From the NCBI GenBank assembly GCA_002084865.1, contig NBMG01000087.1, positions 1,226 to 6,411 of the forward strand: DNA of 5,186 nt, in the 5' to 3' direction. Positions 1-5,186 of this stretch are shown here, piece by piece (positions within the stretch are counted from its first letter, which is position 1; each line of letters begins with the position of its first letter). Both the position numbers and the translations under genes were made by a program. The stretch comes from Candidatus Atribacteria bacterium 4572_76 (GTDB lineage: Bacteria > Atribacterota > Phoenicimicrobiia > Phoenicimicrobiales > Phoenicimicrobiaceae). Below the pieces are notes generated by a model. The model saw only the letters and a list, made by a program, of their open reading frames with translations, did no database searches and had not been told where the DNA came from.

Positions 1-14
1 GCTTAAAAGGGCTT

Positions 15-60
15 AAAATAGCTTATTTTGGATGCGGGCGGAAAGCCTTATTTTATAAGG
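15..60. repeat. Two short inverted repeats in the leader
   Basis: Two perfect 6-bp inverted repeats, each with a 3-base loop, lie 16 bases apart. The first is AAAATA-GCT-TATTTT (15-29) and the second is CCTTAT-TTT-ATAAGG (46-60). A longer alternative pairing also exists: bases 8-14 can pair with 43-49 (AGGGCTT with AAGCCTT, one G-U pair), which would enclose the first hairpin and compete with the second. No run of T follows either hairpin directly, so they are not typical intrinsic terminators. They may be the 3' end of an upstream transcript, a leader structure for the gene at 154, or chance in AT-rich DNA. I do not recognise a known riboswitch class. Confidence 0.3.
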
Positions 61-153
61 GTTTGAGGGGATTTTTCTCAAAAAGAAGGATTTTTAAATC
101 TTTTGTCGAATTTAAAAATATATAAAGAAAAATTAAAAAGGGGGAATAATAAA

Positions 154-762
154 ATGAAAAGGACAGTAAAGAAATTTATAATTGTATTGTTGACGGGGTT
201 ATTTTTATTGGGAATAGGACAGGCAGTCTGGGCAGAAAAATGGGAGCCCTACCAGTTTAAAGGAAATGAGTATTTTGAATTTAAAATTTTATTAGAAGAA
301 GATGAGGAGACAAAGGAATCCATTTATATTCTGGATATCAAAGAAAGTAGTGAAAAATCAGCAAGCGGGGAGGAAGTCTATGAGGTTAGTTATACTACCA
401 AAGGAACCTTGACCAAAGACGAATTAGGCCCAGAGACGGCTTTCGGTTTAATGGGTAGTTATGGAATATCCTTGAATATGCTAGTGATTAATCCTGCCTA
501 TGGTTTTTTCTTCAGTCAGATGGATTTAAAGGTAGGAGAAAAGATGAATTTCTTTGGAGCAGGTATAATAAAGGTAATAGGAAAAGAAAAGATTGCGGGA
601 AGAGAAGGATTTGTCTGCCAGCTCTTTCAGGCTGATGAAGAGGAAAAAATGATAGCCGAATGGGTCATTGACCCGGACTTAGCCCTTCCTCTTAGGAGCA
701 AGATATTTGAGGATAATGAATTACAAGGTCAAATTGAGCTTGTAAAATATATGCAGTATTAG
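154..762 (+). CDS. Secreted protein of unknown function
   Basis: The product is 202 residues long and I do not recognise its family. Residues 1-27 form a classical signal peptide: a basic start (MKRTVKK), a hydrophobic core (FIIVLLTGLFLLGIG) and a probable signal peptidase I site after AVWA, so the mature protein should begin at EKWEPY. There is no lipobox cysteine. The mature part is acidic, has alternating polar and hydrophobic stretches that suggest a beta-rich fold, and has no further membrane segment. The C-terminal third (a GREGFVCQLFQ-like strand, then AEWVIDPDLALPLRSKI) resembles the style of periplasmic beta-sheet proteins such as the LolA/LppX fold, but this is only an impression. 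The ATG at 154 is preferred over an in-frame TTG at 103 because AAAAAGGGGG lies about 9 bases upstream and the signal peptide then starts correctly. The gene ends 51 bases before nadE on the same strand and may share its transcript. Confidence 0.75.
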   Translation: MKRTVKKFIIVLLTGLFLLGIGQAVWAEKWEPYQFKGNEYFEFKILLEEDEETKESIYILDIKESSEKSASGEEVYEVSYTTKGTLTKDELGPETAFGLMGSYGISLNMLVINPAYGFFFSQMDLKVGEKMNFFGAGIIKVIGKEKIAGREGFVCQLFQADEEEKMIAEWVIDPDLALPLRSKIFEDNELQGQIELVKYMQY

Positions 763-813
763 AAAAAACTGTATAAGAGGAAATTTTAAAAAATATTTCA
801 TAGCAAAAAAATA

Positions 814-1674
814 ATGAGTGAAATTCTTTTAGAAGAATTGAAGGCCGAAATGAAGATCGAGCCTGAAAAAATATCTCTTTCTTTGGAAAATTTTATAAGA
901 GAGTATACCGAAAAATTAGAAAGAGAGGGAGTAATATTAGGATTAAGCGGGGGTATTGATTCAGTAGTTATTGCGGCTTTGTGCGTACGGGCACTTGGTC
1001 CGAAGAAAACCTTCGCTTTGATTATGCCTGAGAAAGATTCAAAAAAAGAACACACCCAAGATGCCCTAAACTTTGCCCGGGAATCCTTAGGGAAATTAAA
1101 AGGAGCCTTAGTAAAAAAAGCATATCGTTTTTATGGAAGAAAGACGGGGAAGCTTCCCTTTCTGGAGAGCCTTTCAGGTTTTAAGGGTAAAGAATATAGT
1201 CCTTATCTGGCTAAAGGCAATGCCTATTATCGGGTAAAACATAGATTAAGAATGATATTACTCTATCTTTATGGAGAATTAGAAAATAGATTGGTAGTAG
1301 GAGCAGCCAATAAGAGTGAATATAAAATTGGATATTTTGTAAAACATGGCTGTGATGATGCCACTGACATTATGCCCCTTCTGAATTTATATAAAACTCA
1401 GGTAAGGGAACTCGCCCGCTATCTGAATATCCCTGCAAAAATTATCGAGAAGCCCCCTTCACCGGATGTTATGCCAGGTCTTGCTGCTGATGAAGAGGTA
1501 ATGAGTATTTCTTACGAAAAGATGGATTTAATTTTATTGGCTTTGGAAAAAAGCTGGAAAGTTTCAGATATAGTTAAAGCTCTGGAAATAGAAAAGGATG
1601 AAGTGGTTTATATAAAAAATTTAATGCAAAAATCAGAACATATGCGAAAGATTTATAAACCTGATGTTTTTTAA
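814..1674 (+). CDS. nadE: NAD(+) synthetase, ammonia-dependent
   Basis: This cytoplasmic enzyme makes NAD+ by adenylating nicotinic acid adenine dinucleotide with ATP and displacing AMP with ammonia, the last step of NAD synthesis. The 286-residue product shows the N-type ATP pyrophosphatase P-loop LSGGIDS (residues 44-50), an arginine-rich helix (YYRVKHRLRM, 138-147), the substrate segment GAANKSEYKIGYFVKHG (163-179), LYKTQVRELARYL (192-204) and the EKPPSPD loop (212-218). It has no N-terminal nitrilase-type glutaminase domain, so ammonia rather than glutamine is the expected donor; the length is normal for that class. Where many homologues read KYGDGG, this protein has KHGCDDATD (177-185), probably a subfamily variation. 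The ATG at 814 has no close Shine-Dalgarno site: the nearest, AAGAGGA at 775-781, is over 30 bases away. The in-frame ATG at 850 has GAAGG five bases upstream and would remove 12 residues, so the start is uncertain. The gene is convergent with the DUF4342 gene. Confidence 0.93.
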   Translation: MSEILLEELKAEMKIEPEKISLSLENFIREYTEKLEREGVILGLSGGIDSVVIAALCVRALGPKKTFALIMPEKDSKKEHTQDALNFARESLGKLKGALVKKAYRFYGRKTGKLPFLESLSGFKGKEYSPYLAKGNAYYRVKHRLRMILLYLYGELENRLVVGAANKSEYKIGYFVKHGCDDATDIMPLLNLYKTQVRELARYLNIPAKIIEKPPSPDVMPGLAADEEVMSISYEKMDLILLALEKSWKVSDIVKALEIEKDEVVYIKNLMQKSEHMRKIYKPDVF

Positions 1675-1699
1675 AGGCTTTAAAATATTAAATTTATCT

Positions 1700-1939
1700 T
1701 TATTTTTTTTCAACTACAATAGTACATTTGGTAAGTAAAGCAGCTATAGCACCCACAGCAGCCAATATCGGGGCGATAAGAGCTCCCACAGCGCCTACGG
1801 TTAAAGGAAATTCTGCCACTGATTTACCGTCTTCATTTTTAATAATTATTCTTCGAGCATTTCCCTCTTTTATGATTTCTTTAATCTTCTCAGTAATGTC
1901 TTCTCCGGAGATTTTGAATTCCTCTTTTTTATTGGTCAT
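1700..1939 (-). CDS. Small DUF4342 protein with hydrophobic C-terminal segment
   Basis: This 79-residue protein matches the pattern I know for DUF4342, a family of unknown function common in anaerobic Firmicutes and Atribacterota. The N-terminal half (about residues 7-26) looks like a UBA-like helical region (EEFKISGEDITEKIKEIIKEG). A basic strand RRIIIKNEDGKS (29-40) follows, and then a Gly/Ala-rich hydrophobic stretch from about 46 to 69 (PLTVGAVGALIAPILAAVGA and onward), long enough to cross or sit in a membrane. The end, CTIVVEKK, is characteristic. The start is well supported: on the minus strand GGGAGAAG lies about 5 bases before the ATG, with an extended -10 promoter about 30 bases upstream. 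Its stop is 25 bases from the convergent nadE stop, and it is divergent from dppA. The gene stands alone, so neighbours give no clue to its role. The longer open frame on the other strand here is a shadow. Confidence 0.87.
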   Translation of the reverse strand: MTNKKEEFKISGEDITEKIKEIIKEGNARRIIIKNEDGKSVAEFPLTVGAVGALIAPILAAVGAIAALLTKCTIVVEKK

Positions 1940-1970
1940 GATCTTCTCCCTAATTATTTTTGTTGATTTT

Positions 1971-1979
1971 ATTATAACA
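1971..1979 (-). promoter_or_regulatory. Extended -10 promoter of the DUF4342 gene
   Basis: Read on the minus strand the bases are TGTTATAAT, a perfect consensus -10 hexamer TATAAT with the TGn extension. I see no good -35 box at the right distance, as is usual for extended -10 promoters. Transcription would start near 1964, giving a 5' leader of about 25 bases that contains the GGGAGAAG ribosome site. The ten-base string ATGTTATAAT recurs exactly at the promoter of the kinase gene (3016-3025). Confidence 0.65.
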
Positions 1980-2069
1980 TAAAAGCTAAAAATTAATTTA
2001 AAATTAAAATTTCTCTAAGAATTATTTTAAAAAAAAGAGGAAATTATATCATTCGTGTAGAATAATAAT

Positions 2070-2086
2070 ATTAATTGAAAATTAAT
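2070..2086. repeat. A/T-only inverted repeat before dppA
   Basis: ATTAATT-GAA-AATTAAT is a perfect 7-bp inverted repeat with a 3-base spacer. It ends 4 bases before the dppA ribosome site AAAGGAGA (2091-2098). It could be an operator or a weak hairpin in the dppA leader. In DNA this AT-rich such a palindrome can also arise by chance, so the call is weak. I could not identify a convincing dppA promoter in 1980-2090; TAGAAT at 2058-2063 is the best -10-like string but has no matching -35. Confidence 0.3.
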
Positions 2087-2104
2087 TTCTAAAGGAGAAT
2101 TGTT

Positions 2105-2905
2105 ATGAAAATTTATATTAGTGCTGATATCGAAGGAGTTACCGGAATTGCTCATTGGGATGAAACTGAAAAAACAAAATCTGATTATCAGAAATTTGCC
2201 AAACAAATGACCGATGAAGTTAAAGCAGCCTGTGAAGGAGCAATAAAGGCAGGAGCAAAAGAAATTTGGATTAAAGATGCCCATGATACTGGAAGAAATA
2301 TTAATGCAGATGAATTACCACAGAGCATTAGATTGGTTCGGGGTTGGAGTGAACATCCCTATTTAATGGTCCAGGAATTAGACAAATCATTCGATGCTTT
2401 ATTAATGATTGGTTATCATTCTTTTAGTAGTTCAAGCTCTAGTCCTTTATCCCATACTCTAAATTCTTCCACTTTAAACTATATTAAATTAAACGGAGAA
2501 TATGCCAGCGAATTTTTAATTCACGGTTATGCCGCTGCTACTATGGGGGTGCCGGTAGTCTTTATAAGTGGAGATGGGGGAATTTGTAAGGAAGCGAACA
2601 AAGTAAATAAAAACATCAAAACCGTAGCGGTAAATAAAGGTGTCGGTAATTCAGTAATCAGCATTCATCCCCAGCTTGCCGTGGAAAAAATCAAAGAGGG
2701 TGTAGAATCAATACTAGAAGGAGATATTGATAAGTGTAAAATTGAATTACCGGAGCACTTTAAAGTAGAATTATCATATAGAAAACATACAAGGGCATTT
2801 AAAGTATCATTTTATCCGGGAATGAAACAAGTTTCTTCTACCAGTTTAGTATTTGAGACAGACAATTATTTTGAAGTTTTACGGATGTTACTATTTACGA
2901 CTTAA
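2105..2905 (+). CDS. dppA: M55 family D-aminopeptidase (DppA-like)
   Basis: DppA-type enzymes are zinc aminopeptidases that release N-terminal D-amino acids, for example from D-Ala-D-Ala, and assemble as a cytoplasmic decamer. The 266-residue product begins with the M55 signature SADIEG (6-11). By comparison with Bacillus subtilis DppA, the metal ligands are Asp8, Glu10, His60 (KDAHD), His105 (GYHS) and Glu136 (ASE), and the catalytic His is His117 (LSHT). All are present, so the enzyme should be active. The downstream core PVVFISGDGGICKEA (150-164) and the IHPQLAVEKI helix (187-196) also fit the family. The loop between His105 and His117 is a serine run (SFSSSSSSPLS) where relatives usually have Gly, Ala and Thr. 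AAAGGAGA ends 6 bases before the ATG, a strong ribosome site. The gene is divergent from the DUF4342 gene, and the kinase follows after 181 bases. In B. subtilis dppA heads a peptide transporter operon; here an amino-acid transporter lies two genes downstream. No signal peptide is seen. Confidence 0.94.
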   Translation: MKIYISADIEGVTGIAHWDETEKTKSDYQKFAKQMTDEVKAACEGAIKAGAKEIWIKDAHDTGRNINADELPQSIRLVRGWSEHPYLMVQELDKSFDALLMIGYHSFSSSSSSPLSHTLNSSTLNYIKLNGEYASEFLIHGYAAATMGVPVVFISGDGGICKEANKVNKNIKTVAVNKGVGNSVISIHPQLAVEKIKEGVESILEGDIDKCKIELPEHFKVELSYRKHTRAFKVSFYPGMKQVSSTSLVFETDNYFEVLRMLLFTT

Positions 2906-3016
2906 AGATAACGAAATTCTTTTAAATTACACTATTTATCTATTACTAAATAATATAAAAAAACAGATAAAAAAAAGTATATATAGCAAAATTAAATACC
3001 AAAAAAATTTTTAAAA

Positions 3017-3025
3017 TGTTATAAT
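3017..3025 (+). promoter_or_regulatory. Extended -10 promoter of the kinase gene
   Basis: TGTTATAAT gives a perfect -10 hexamer (3020-3025) with the TGn extension. No -35 consensus is visible 16-18 bases upstream, where the DNA is a run of A and T. Transcription would start near 3032, leaving a leader of about 55 bases before the ATG at 3087. This makes the kinase gene at least partly independent of dppA. Confidence 0.65.
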
Positions 3026-3086
3026 GAAAATGATGAAATATTTTTTAGGCATTAATTGATGGATAAATTAGAAGAAAGGGGTAACT

Positions 3087-3962
3087 ATGAGTACACCGGT
3101 AAAAAGAGTTGCAGCCATCCATGATTTATCCGGCTTTGGTCGAATATCTTTAGCGGTTGTAATCCCCATTCTATCTACCATGGGTCTTCAGGTTTGTTCA
3201 TTACCCACGGCAATATTATCTACTCCTACCGGTGGATTTAAAAATTATAAATTCATTGACCTTACCGAACATATGGAAGAATATATTGAACATTGGAAAG
3301 AATTATCCCTTAAATTTGGGGGAATTTATACCGGATTTTTAGGTTCATCTCGCCAGATTGATATTATTTCGAAATTTATCAAGGAATTTTCCAAAGAGGA
3401 TACTCTTGTGGTAATAGACCCGGTAATGGGAGATGAAGGGAAATTGTATGGCACTATGGATGAAGAAATGGTGCAAAAGATGAGAAAATATATCGGCTTA
3501 GCTCATATTATTACTCCTAATTTTACTGAAGCAGCTCGTCTTTTAAATAAGCCTTATCAGTTAGAGATTAGTGAAAAAGAAATAAAAGATTGGCTGGTAA
3601 ATTTAGCTCAAATGGGTCCACAGATTGTGATAGTTACCAGCGTTCCTGAATCTGATTTAAGCAAAAATACCAGTGTCATAGCATATAACAAGGAGGATGG
3701 ACGTTTTTGGAAAGTAAAATGCGAATATATTCCTGCTTATTATCCGGGAGCAGGAGATATTTTTACCAGTGTCATTACCGGCAGCATATTACAAGGAGAC
3801 AGTCTGCCTATTGCCTTAGATAGGGGAGTCCAGTTTATTACTGCAGGTATTAGAGCTAGTTATGGCTATTCATATCCCCAAAGAGAGGGAATTGTATTAG
3901 AAAAAGTTTTACCAAATTTAAATATGCCGGTAATCATCAGCAGTTACGAAATATTAGAATAG
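3087..3962 (+). CDS. Pyridoxine/pyridoxamine kinase (PdxK/PdxY family)
   Basis: This cytoplasmic ribokinase-fold enzyme is expected to phosphorylate the 5'-hydroxyl of pyridoxal, pyridoxine or pyridoxamine with ATP, the salvage route to pyridoxal phosphate. The 291-residue length is normal. It opens with HDLSGFGRISLAVVIPILS (12-30) and QVCSLPTAILST (35-46), typical of the Firmicute pyridoxamine kinases. It continues with YTGFLGS (81-87), the Mg-ATP region DPVMGDEGKLY (111-121), the TPNFTEA motif (143-149) and the anion-hole motif PGAGD (220-224) with Asp224 as probable catalytic base. The usual GTGD is GAGD here, a tolerated change. The start has AAAGGGG about 5 bases upstream. The gene has its own extended -10 promoter and is followed after 134 bases by the amino-acid-binding protein. 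The exact vitamer preference, or a related hydroxymethylpyrimidine kinase activity, cannot be settled by reading, so I give no gene symbol. Confidence 0.88.
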   Translation: MSTPVKRVAAIHDLSGFGRISLAVVIPILSTMGLQVCSLPTAILSTPTGGFKNYKFIDLTEHMEEYIEHWKELSLKFGGIYTGFLGSSRQIDIISKFIKEFSKEDTLVVIDPVMGDEGKLYGTMDEEMVQKMRKYIGLAHIITPNFTEAARLLNKPYQLEISEKEIKDWLVNLAQMGPQIVIVTSVPESDLSKNTSVIAYNKEDGRFWKVKCEYIPAYYPGAGDIFTSVITGSILQGDSLPIALDRGVQFITAGIRASYGYSYPQREGIVLEKVLPNLNMPVIISSYEILE

Positions 3963-4080
3963 AATAAAAAAATTAAATAAATATTTTTAAAAAAGGAATT
4001 AAAATATTGAGGTTGAATTTACGAATAATTTAAAAAATAAAAACTAAACTTATTTTTACTCGACAAAAATAAAATATAGG

Positions 4081-4090
4081 AAGGAGGTGA
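4081..4090 (+). promoter_or_regulatory. Full-length Shine-Dalgarno site of the binding-protein gene
   Basis: AAGGAGGTGA is a ten-base uninterrupted complement of the usual 3' end of bacterial 16S rRNA. Its GGAGG core ends 9 bases before the ATG at 4097. It is the strongest ribosome site in the window and predicts high translation, as expected for a periplasmic binding protein made in excess over its permease. The 3963-4080 gap upstream is mostly A and T and shows no promoter I would defend. Confidence 0.85.
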
Positions 4091-4096
4091 AAAAGA

Positions 4097-4810
4097 ATGA
4101 GAAATAAAAAATTAGTACTGATGGTTATTTTTTCTCTATTGATTGTACTTTGCACAGGCAGTATTAGTTTATTAGCTGCGGAGAAAAAGGTATACATTAA
4201 TGGTATTGATGCCGATTATCCTCCCTTTGCTTACATTGATGAAAAAGGTAATCCTGCTGGTTTTGACGTGGAGTGCTTGAATTGGATTGCCCAGGAGATG
4301 GGTTTTGAAGTCAAACATCAACCTACTGCCTGGGATGGCATAGTTTCCAGTTTATTAGCCAAAAAGATTGATATGGTTTATTCGGGGATGTCCATTACTC
4401 CCGAGAGGCTGGAAAAGGTAGATTTTAGTATACCTTACTGGGAAATAAACCAGGCGCTTTGTGTCCGGGAAGATTCAGACCTAAATATTATCGCTGCTTT
4501 ATGCGGTGAATATACAGTAGGTAGTCAAAGAGGTTGCACCGCCGCAGAGTGGATTGAAGAAAACCTGGTAAAAACCGGTATACTTCCAAAAGATAACCTA
4601 AAATTATACGAAGGTTTTTCTTTGGTGGAAGACGCAATCAGAAAAGGGCAACCCGTGAAGATTGTAGGAATAATTAAAACTGGCGAAGCGTATGGGGTAG
4701 CAGTTAGAAAAGAAGATAAAGAATTAAAAGCATTACTTAATGAAGGAATAGCCAAACTGAAAAAGTCAACTAAGTGGGATGAATTGATTATTAAATATTT
4801 CAGTGAATAA
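4097..4810 (+). CDS. Amino-acid ABC transporter substrate-binding protein, lobe 2 apparently shortened
   Basis: Family 3 solute-binding proteins (HisJ, GlnH) capture amino acids outside the membrane and deliver them to an ABC permease. Residues 1-28 are a signal peptide (RNKK, then a hydrophobic core, probable cleavage after LLAA). Cys19 does not sit in a proper lipobox (IVLC), so the mature protein is probably soluble. The family pattern follows: DADYPPFAYIDEKGNPAGFD (38-57), KKIDMVYSGMSITPERLEKV (89-108) with Arg104 as expected ligand carboxylate contact, and VGSQRGCTAAEW (141-152). After the strand LYEGFSLVEDAI (170-181) homologues normally continue with an NGRxDAxxxD segment whose Asp binds the ligand amino group (Asp161 in mature HisJ), then a helix. 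Here the text jumps directly to RKGQPVKIVG (182-191), so about 16-20 residues are missing. At 237 residues the protein is also shorter than usual. The C-terminal part (YGVAVRKEDKEL to the KYF end) is normal. Substrate is unknown. The permease follows. Confidence 0.9.
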   Translation: MRNKKLVLMVIFSLLIVLCTGSISLLAAEKKVYINGIDADYPPFAYIDEKGNPAGFDVECLNWIAQEMGFEVKHQPTAWDGIVSSLLAKKIDMVYSGMSITPERLEKVDFSIPYWEINQALCVREDSDLNIIAALCGEYTVGSQRGCTAAEWIEENLVKTGILPKDNLKLYEGFSLVEDAIRKGQPVKIVGIIKTGEAYGVAVRKEDKELKALLNEGIAKLKKSTKWDELIIKYFSE

Positions 4811-4826
4811 AAGATATAATATATAG

Positions 4827-4875
4827 TATAGGTGGAGGAATACGTTCTTCTCTTTATGTTATTCCTCCACCTATA
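4827..4875. terminator. Strong hairpin between binding protein and permease
   Basis: TATAGGTGGAGGAATA (4827-4842) and TATTCCTCCACCTATA (4860-4875) form a perfect 16-bp inverted repeat around a 17-base loop, extendable outward by one G-U and one A-T pair. It starts 17 bases after the binding-protein stop and ends 28 bases before the permease start. The sequence after the stem (TATTTAATAA from about 4874) is U-rich but is not a clean T run. The element is best read as a leaky terminator or an RNA-stabilising processing hairpin that keeps binding-protein mRNA in excess of permease mRNA, as known for other ABC transporter operons. A mobile palindromic repeat is an alternative. Confidence 0.75.
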
Positions 4876-4902
4876 TTTAATAATCAAGTGAGAATAATAA
4901 CT

Positions 4903-5186
4903 ATGAATGAAAATCTTGCATTAATCTACCAATCTCTTCCTTATTTACTTAAAGGTTGTGCGATAACTATTGGATTGGTAGGAGGAGCTTTAGGCTTGGG
5001 TTTTGTAATAGGGATTCCCATGGCGGTAGGCCAGGTTTATGGGAATAAATATTTATCCGGTTTAATTGCCCTTTATGTCTGGTTCCGGGGGCTTCCGGTA
5101 TTAGTCCTCCTTTTTCTTTTTTATTTTGGATTATTTTCTCTTATTGGGCTTAATTTACCTGCTTTTACAGCTGCTATCTTAGTTTT
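4903..5186 (+). CDS. Amino-acid ABC transporter permease, 5' part (cut by window edge)
   Basis: The reading frame runs open from the ATG at 4903 to the window edge, giving 94 complete codons of a HisM/GlnP-type inner-membrane permease, which usually has a little over 200 residues. The N-terminus MNENLALIYQSLPYLLKG is the usual periplasmic lead-in. The first membrane helix is around residues 17-41 (CAITIGLVGGALGLGFVIGI). The short loop with YGNKYLSG follows, then YVWFRGLPVLVLLFLFYFGL (57-76), whose RGLP corresponds to the family's RGTP. This identifies the partner of the binding protein just upstream. The ribosome site is weak: only GTGAG (4888-4892) at about 10 bases. The same GTG at 4888 is in frame and could itself be an alternative start adding 5 residues. 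An ATP-binding subunit would be expected next, beyond the window. Confidence 0.93.
   Translation, partial: MNENLALIYQSLPYLLKGCAITIGLVGGALGLGFVIGIPMAVGQVYGNKYLSGLIALYVWFRGLPVLVLLFLFYFGLFSLIGLNLPAFTAAILV

Noticed and set aside
3..125. Open frame on the plus strand that could be the tail of an upstream gene
   Set aside because: It has no start in the window, an odd Lys/Arg/Phe-rich translation with no recognisable motif, and overlaps the inverted repeats. A real C-terminus cannot be excluded but is not supported.
798..1055. 85-codon open frame on the minus strand
   Set aside because: It lies inside nadE, antisense to the P-loop region, and has no ribosome site or recognisable domain; it is a shadow of nadE.
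1671..1702. Possible terminator between the convergent nadE and DUF4342 genes
   Set aside because: TTAAAG-G-CTTTAA (1671-1683) is a palindrome without room for a loop, and other pairings are weak A/T stems far from the T run at 1701-1710. A terminator is expected here but the sequence does not show a convincing one.
1728..1982. 84-codon open frame on the plus strand
   Set aside because: It is antisense to the DUF4342 gene, which has a recognisable family pattern, a good ribosome site and a promoter.
2027..2284. 85-codon minus-strand frame overlapping the start of dppA
   Set aside because: It covers the dppA leader and the conserved SADIEG region in antisense and has no family resemblance.
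2935..2971. TTTATCT / AGATAAA inverted repeat after dppA
   Set aside because: The 7-bp A/T-rich stem has a 23-base loop and is followed by A rather than T on the plus strand, so it is unlikely to be a terminator and may be chance.
3024..3103. Very short frames (for example from ATG at 3024 and at 3059) before the kinase gene
   Set aside because: One starts inside the -10 box and encodes 11 residues; the other overlaps the kinase start out of frame. Neither has a ribosome site or conserved look.
101..4068. TTTTGTCGA (101-109) and TCGACAAAA (4060-4068) as a matching regulatory site upstream of two genes
   Set aside because: A nine-base inverted match of mostly A and T between two sites is weak evidence in 5 kb of AT-rich DNA.
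4525..4887. 120-codon minus-strand frame
   Set aside because: It is antisense to the binding-protein gene, and its start region includes the inter-gene hairpin; the translation looks non-protein-like.

Overview
The window is AT-rich DNA with short intergenic gaps, good Shine-Dalgarno sites and mostly ATG starts. It looks like a chromosomal stretch of an anaerobic, low-GC bacterium. The protein flavour (a DUF4342 protein, a clostridial-type pyridoxamine kinase, a stand-alone NAD synthetase) fits a Clostridia-like Firmicute or a member of Atribacterota. This placement is a judgement from protein style, not a computed result. No phage, transposase, CRISPR, tRNA or rRNA signal is visible.

Layout. 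1-153: a noncoding leader with short inverted repeats. 154-762 (+): a secreted protein of unknown function. 814-1674 (+): ammonia-dependent NAD synthetase (nadE). 1700-1939 (-): a small DUF4342 protein, convergent with nadE and divergent from the next gene, with its own extended -10 promoter. 2105-2905 (+): an M55 zinc D-aminopeptidase of the DppA type with all expected metal and catalytic residues. 3087-3962 (+): a ribokinase-fold pyridoxine/pyridoxamine kinase with its own extended -10 promoter. 4097-4810 (+): a periplasmic amino-acid-binding protein of the HisJ/GlnH family. 4903 to the edge (+): the first 94 codons of its ABC permease partner. Between the last two genes lies a perfect 16-bp inverted repeat.

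How the genes may work together. nadE and the secreted protein are probably a separate housekeeping-type pair. The second half, from dppA to the permease, makes a plausible amino-acid or peptide scavenging neighbourhood: D-aminopeptidase, salvage of the PLP cofactor used by amino-acid racemases and transaminases, and amino-acid uptake. That link is inference from gene order, because the kinase has its own promoter.

The most notable observation is that the binding protein appears to lack about 16-20 residues of lobe 2. The missing part includes the segment that carries the conserved ligand-binding Asp, while the reading frame, start signal and downstream permease are intact. I see no convincing new multi-gene system here; the other findings are local and modest.
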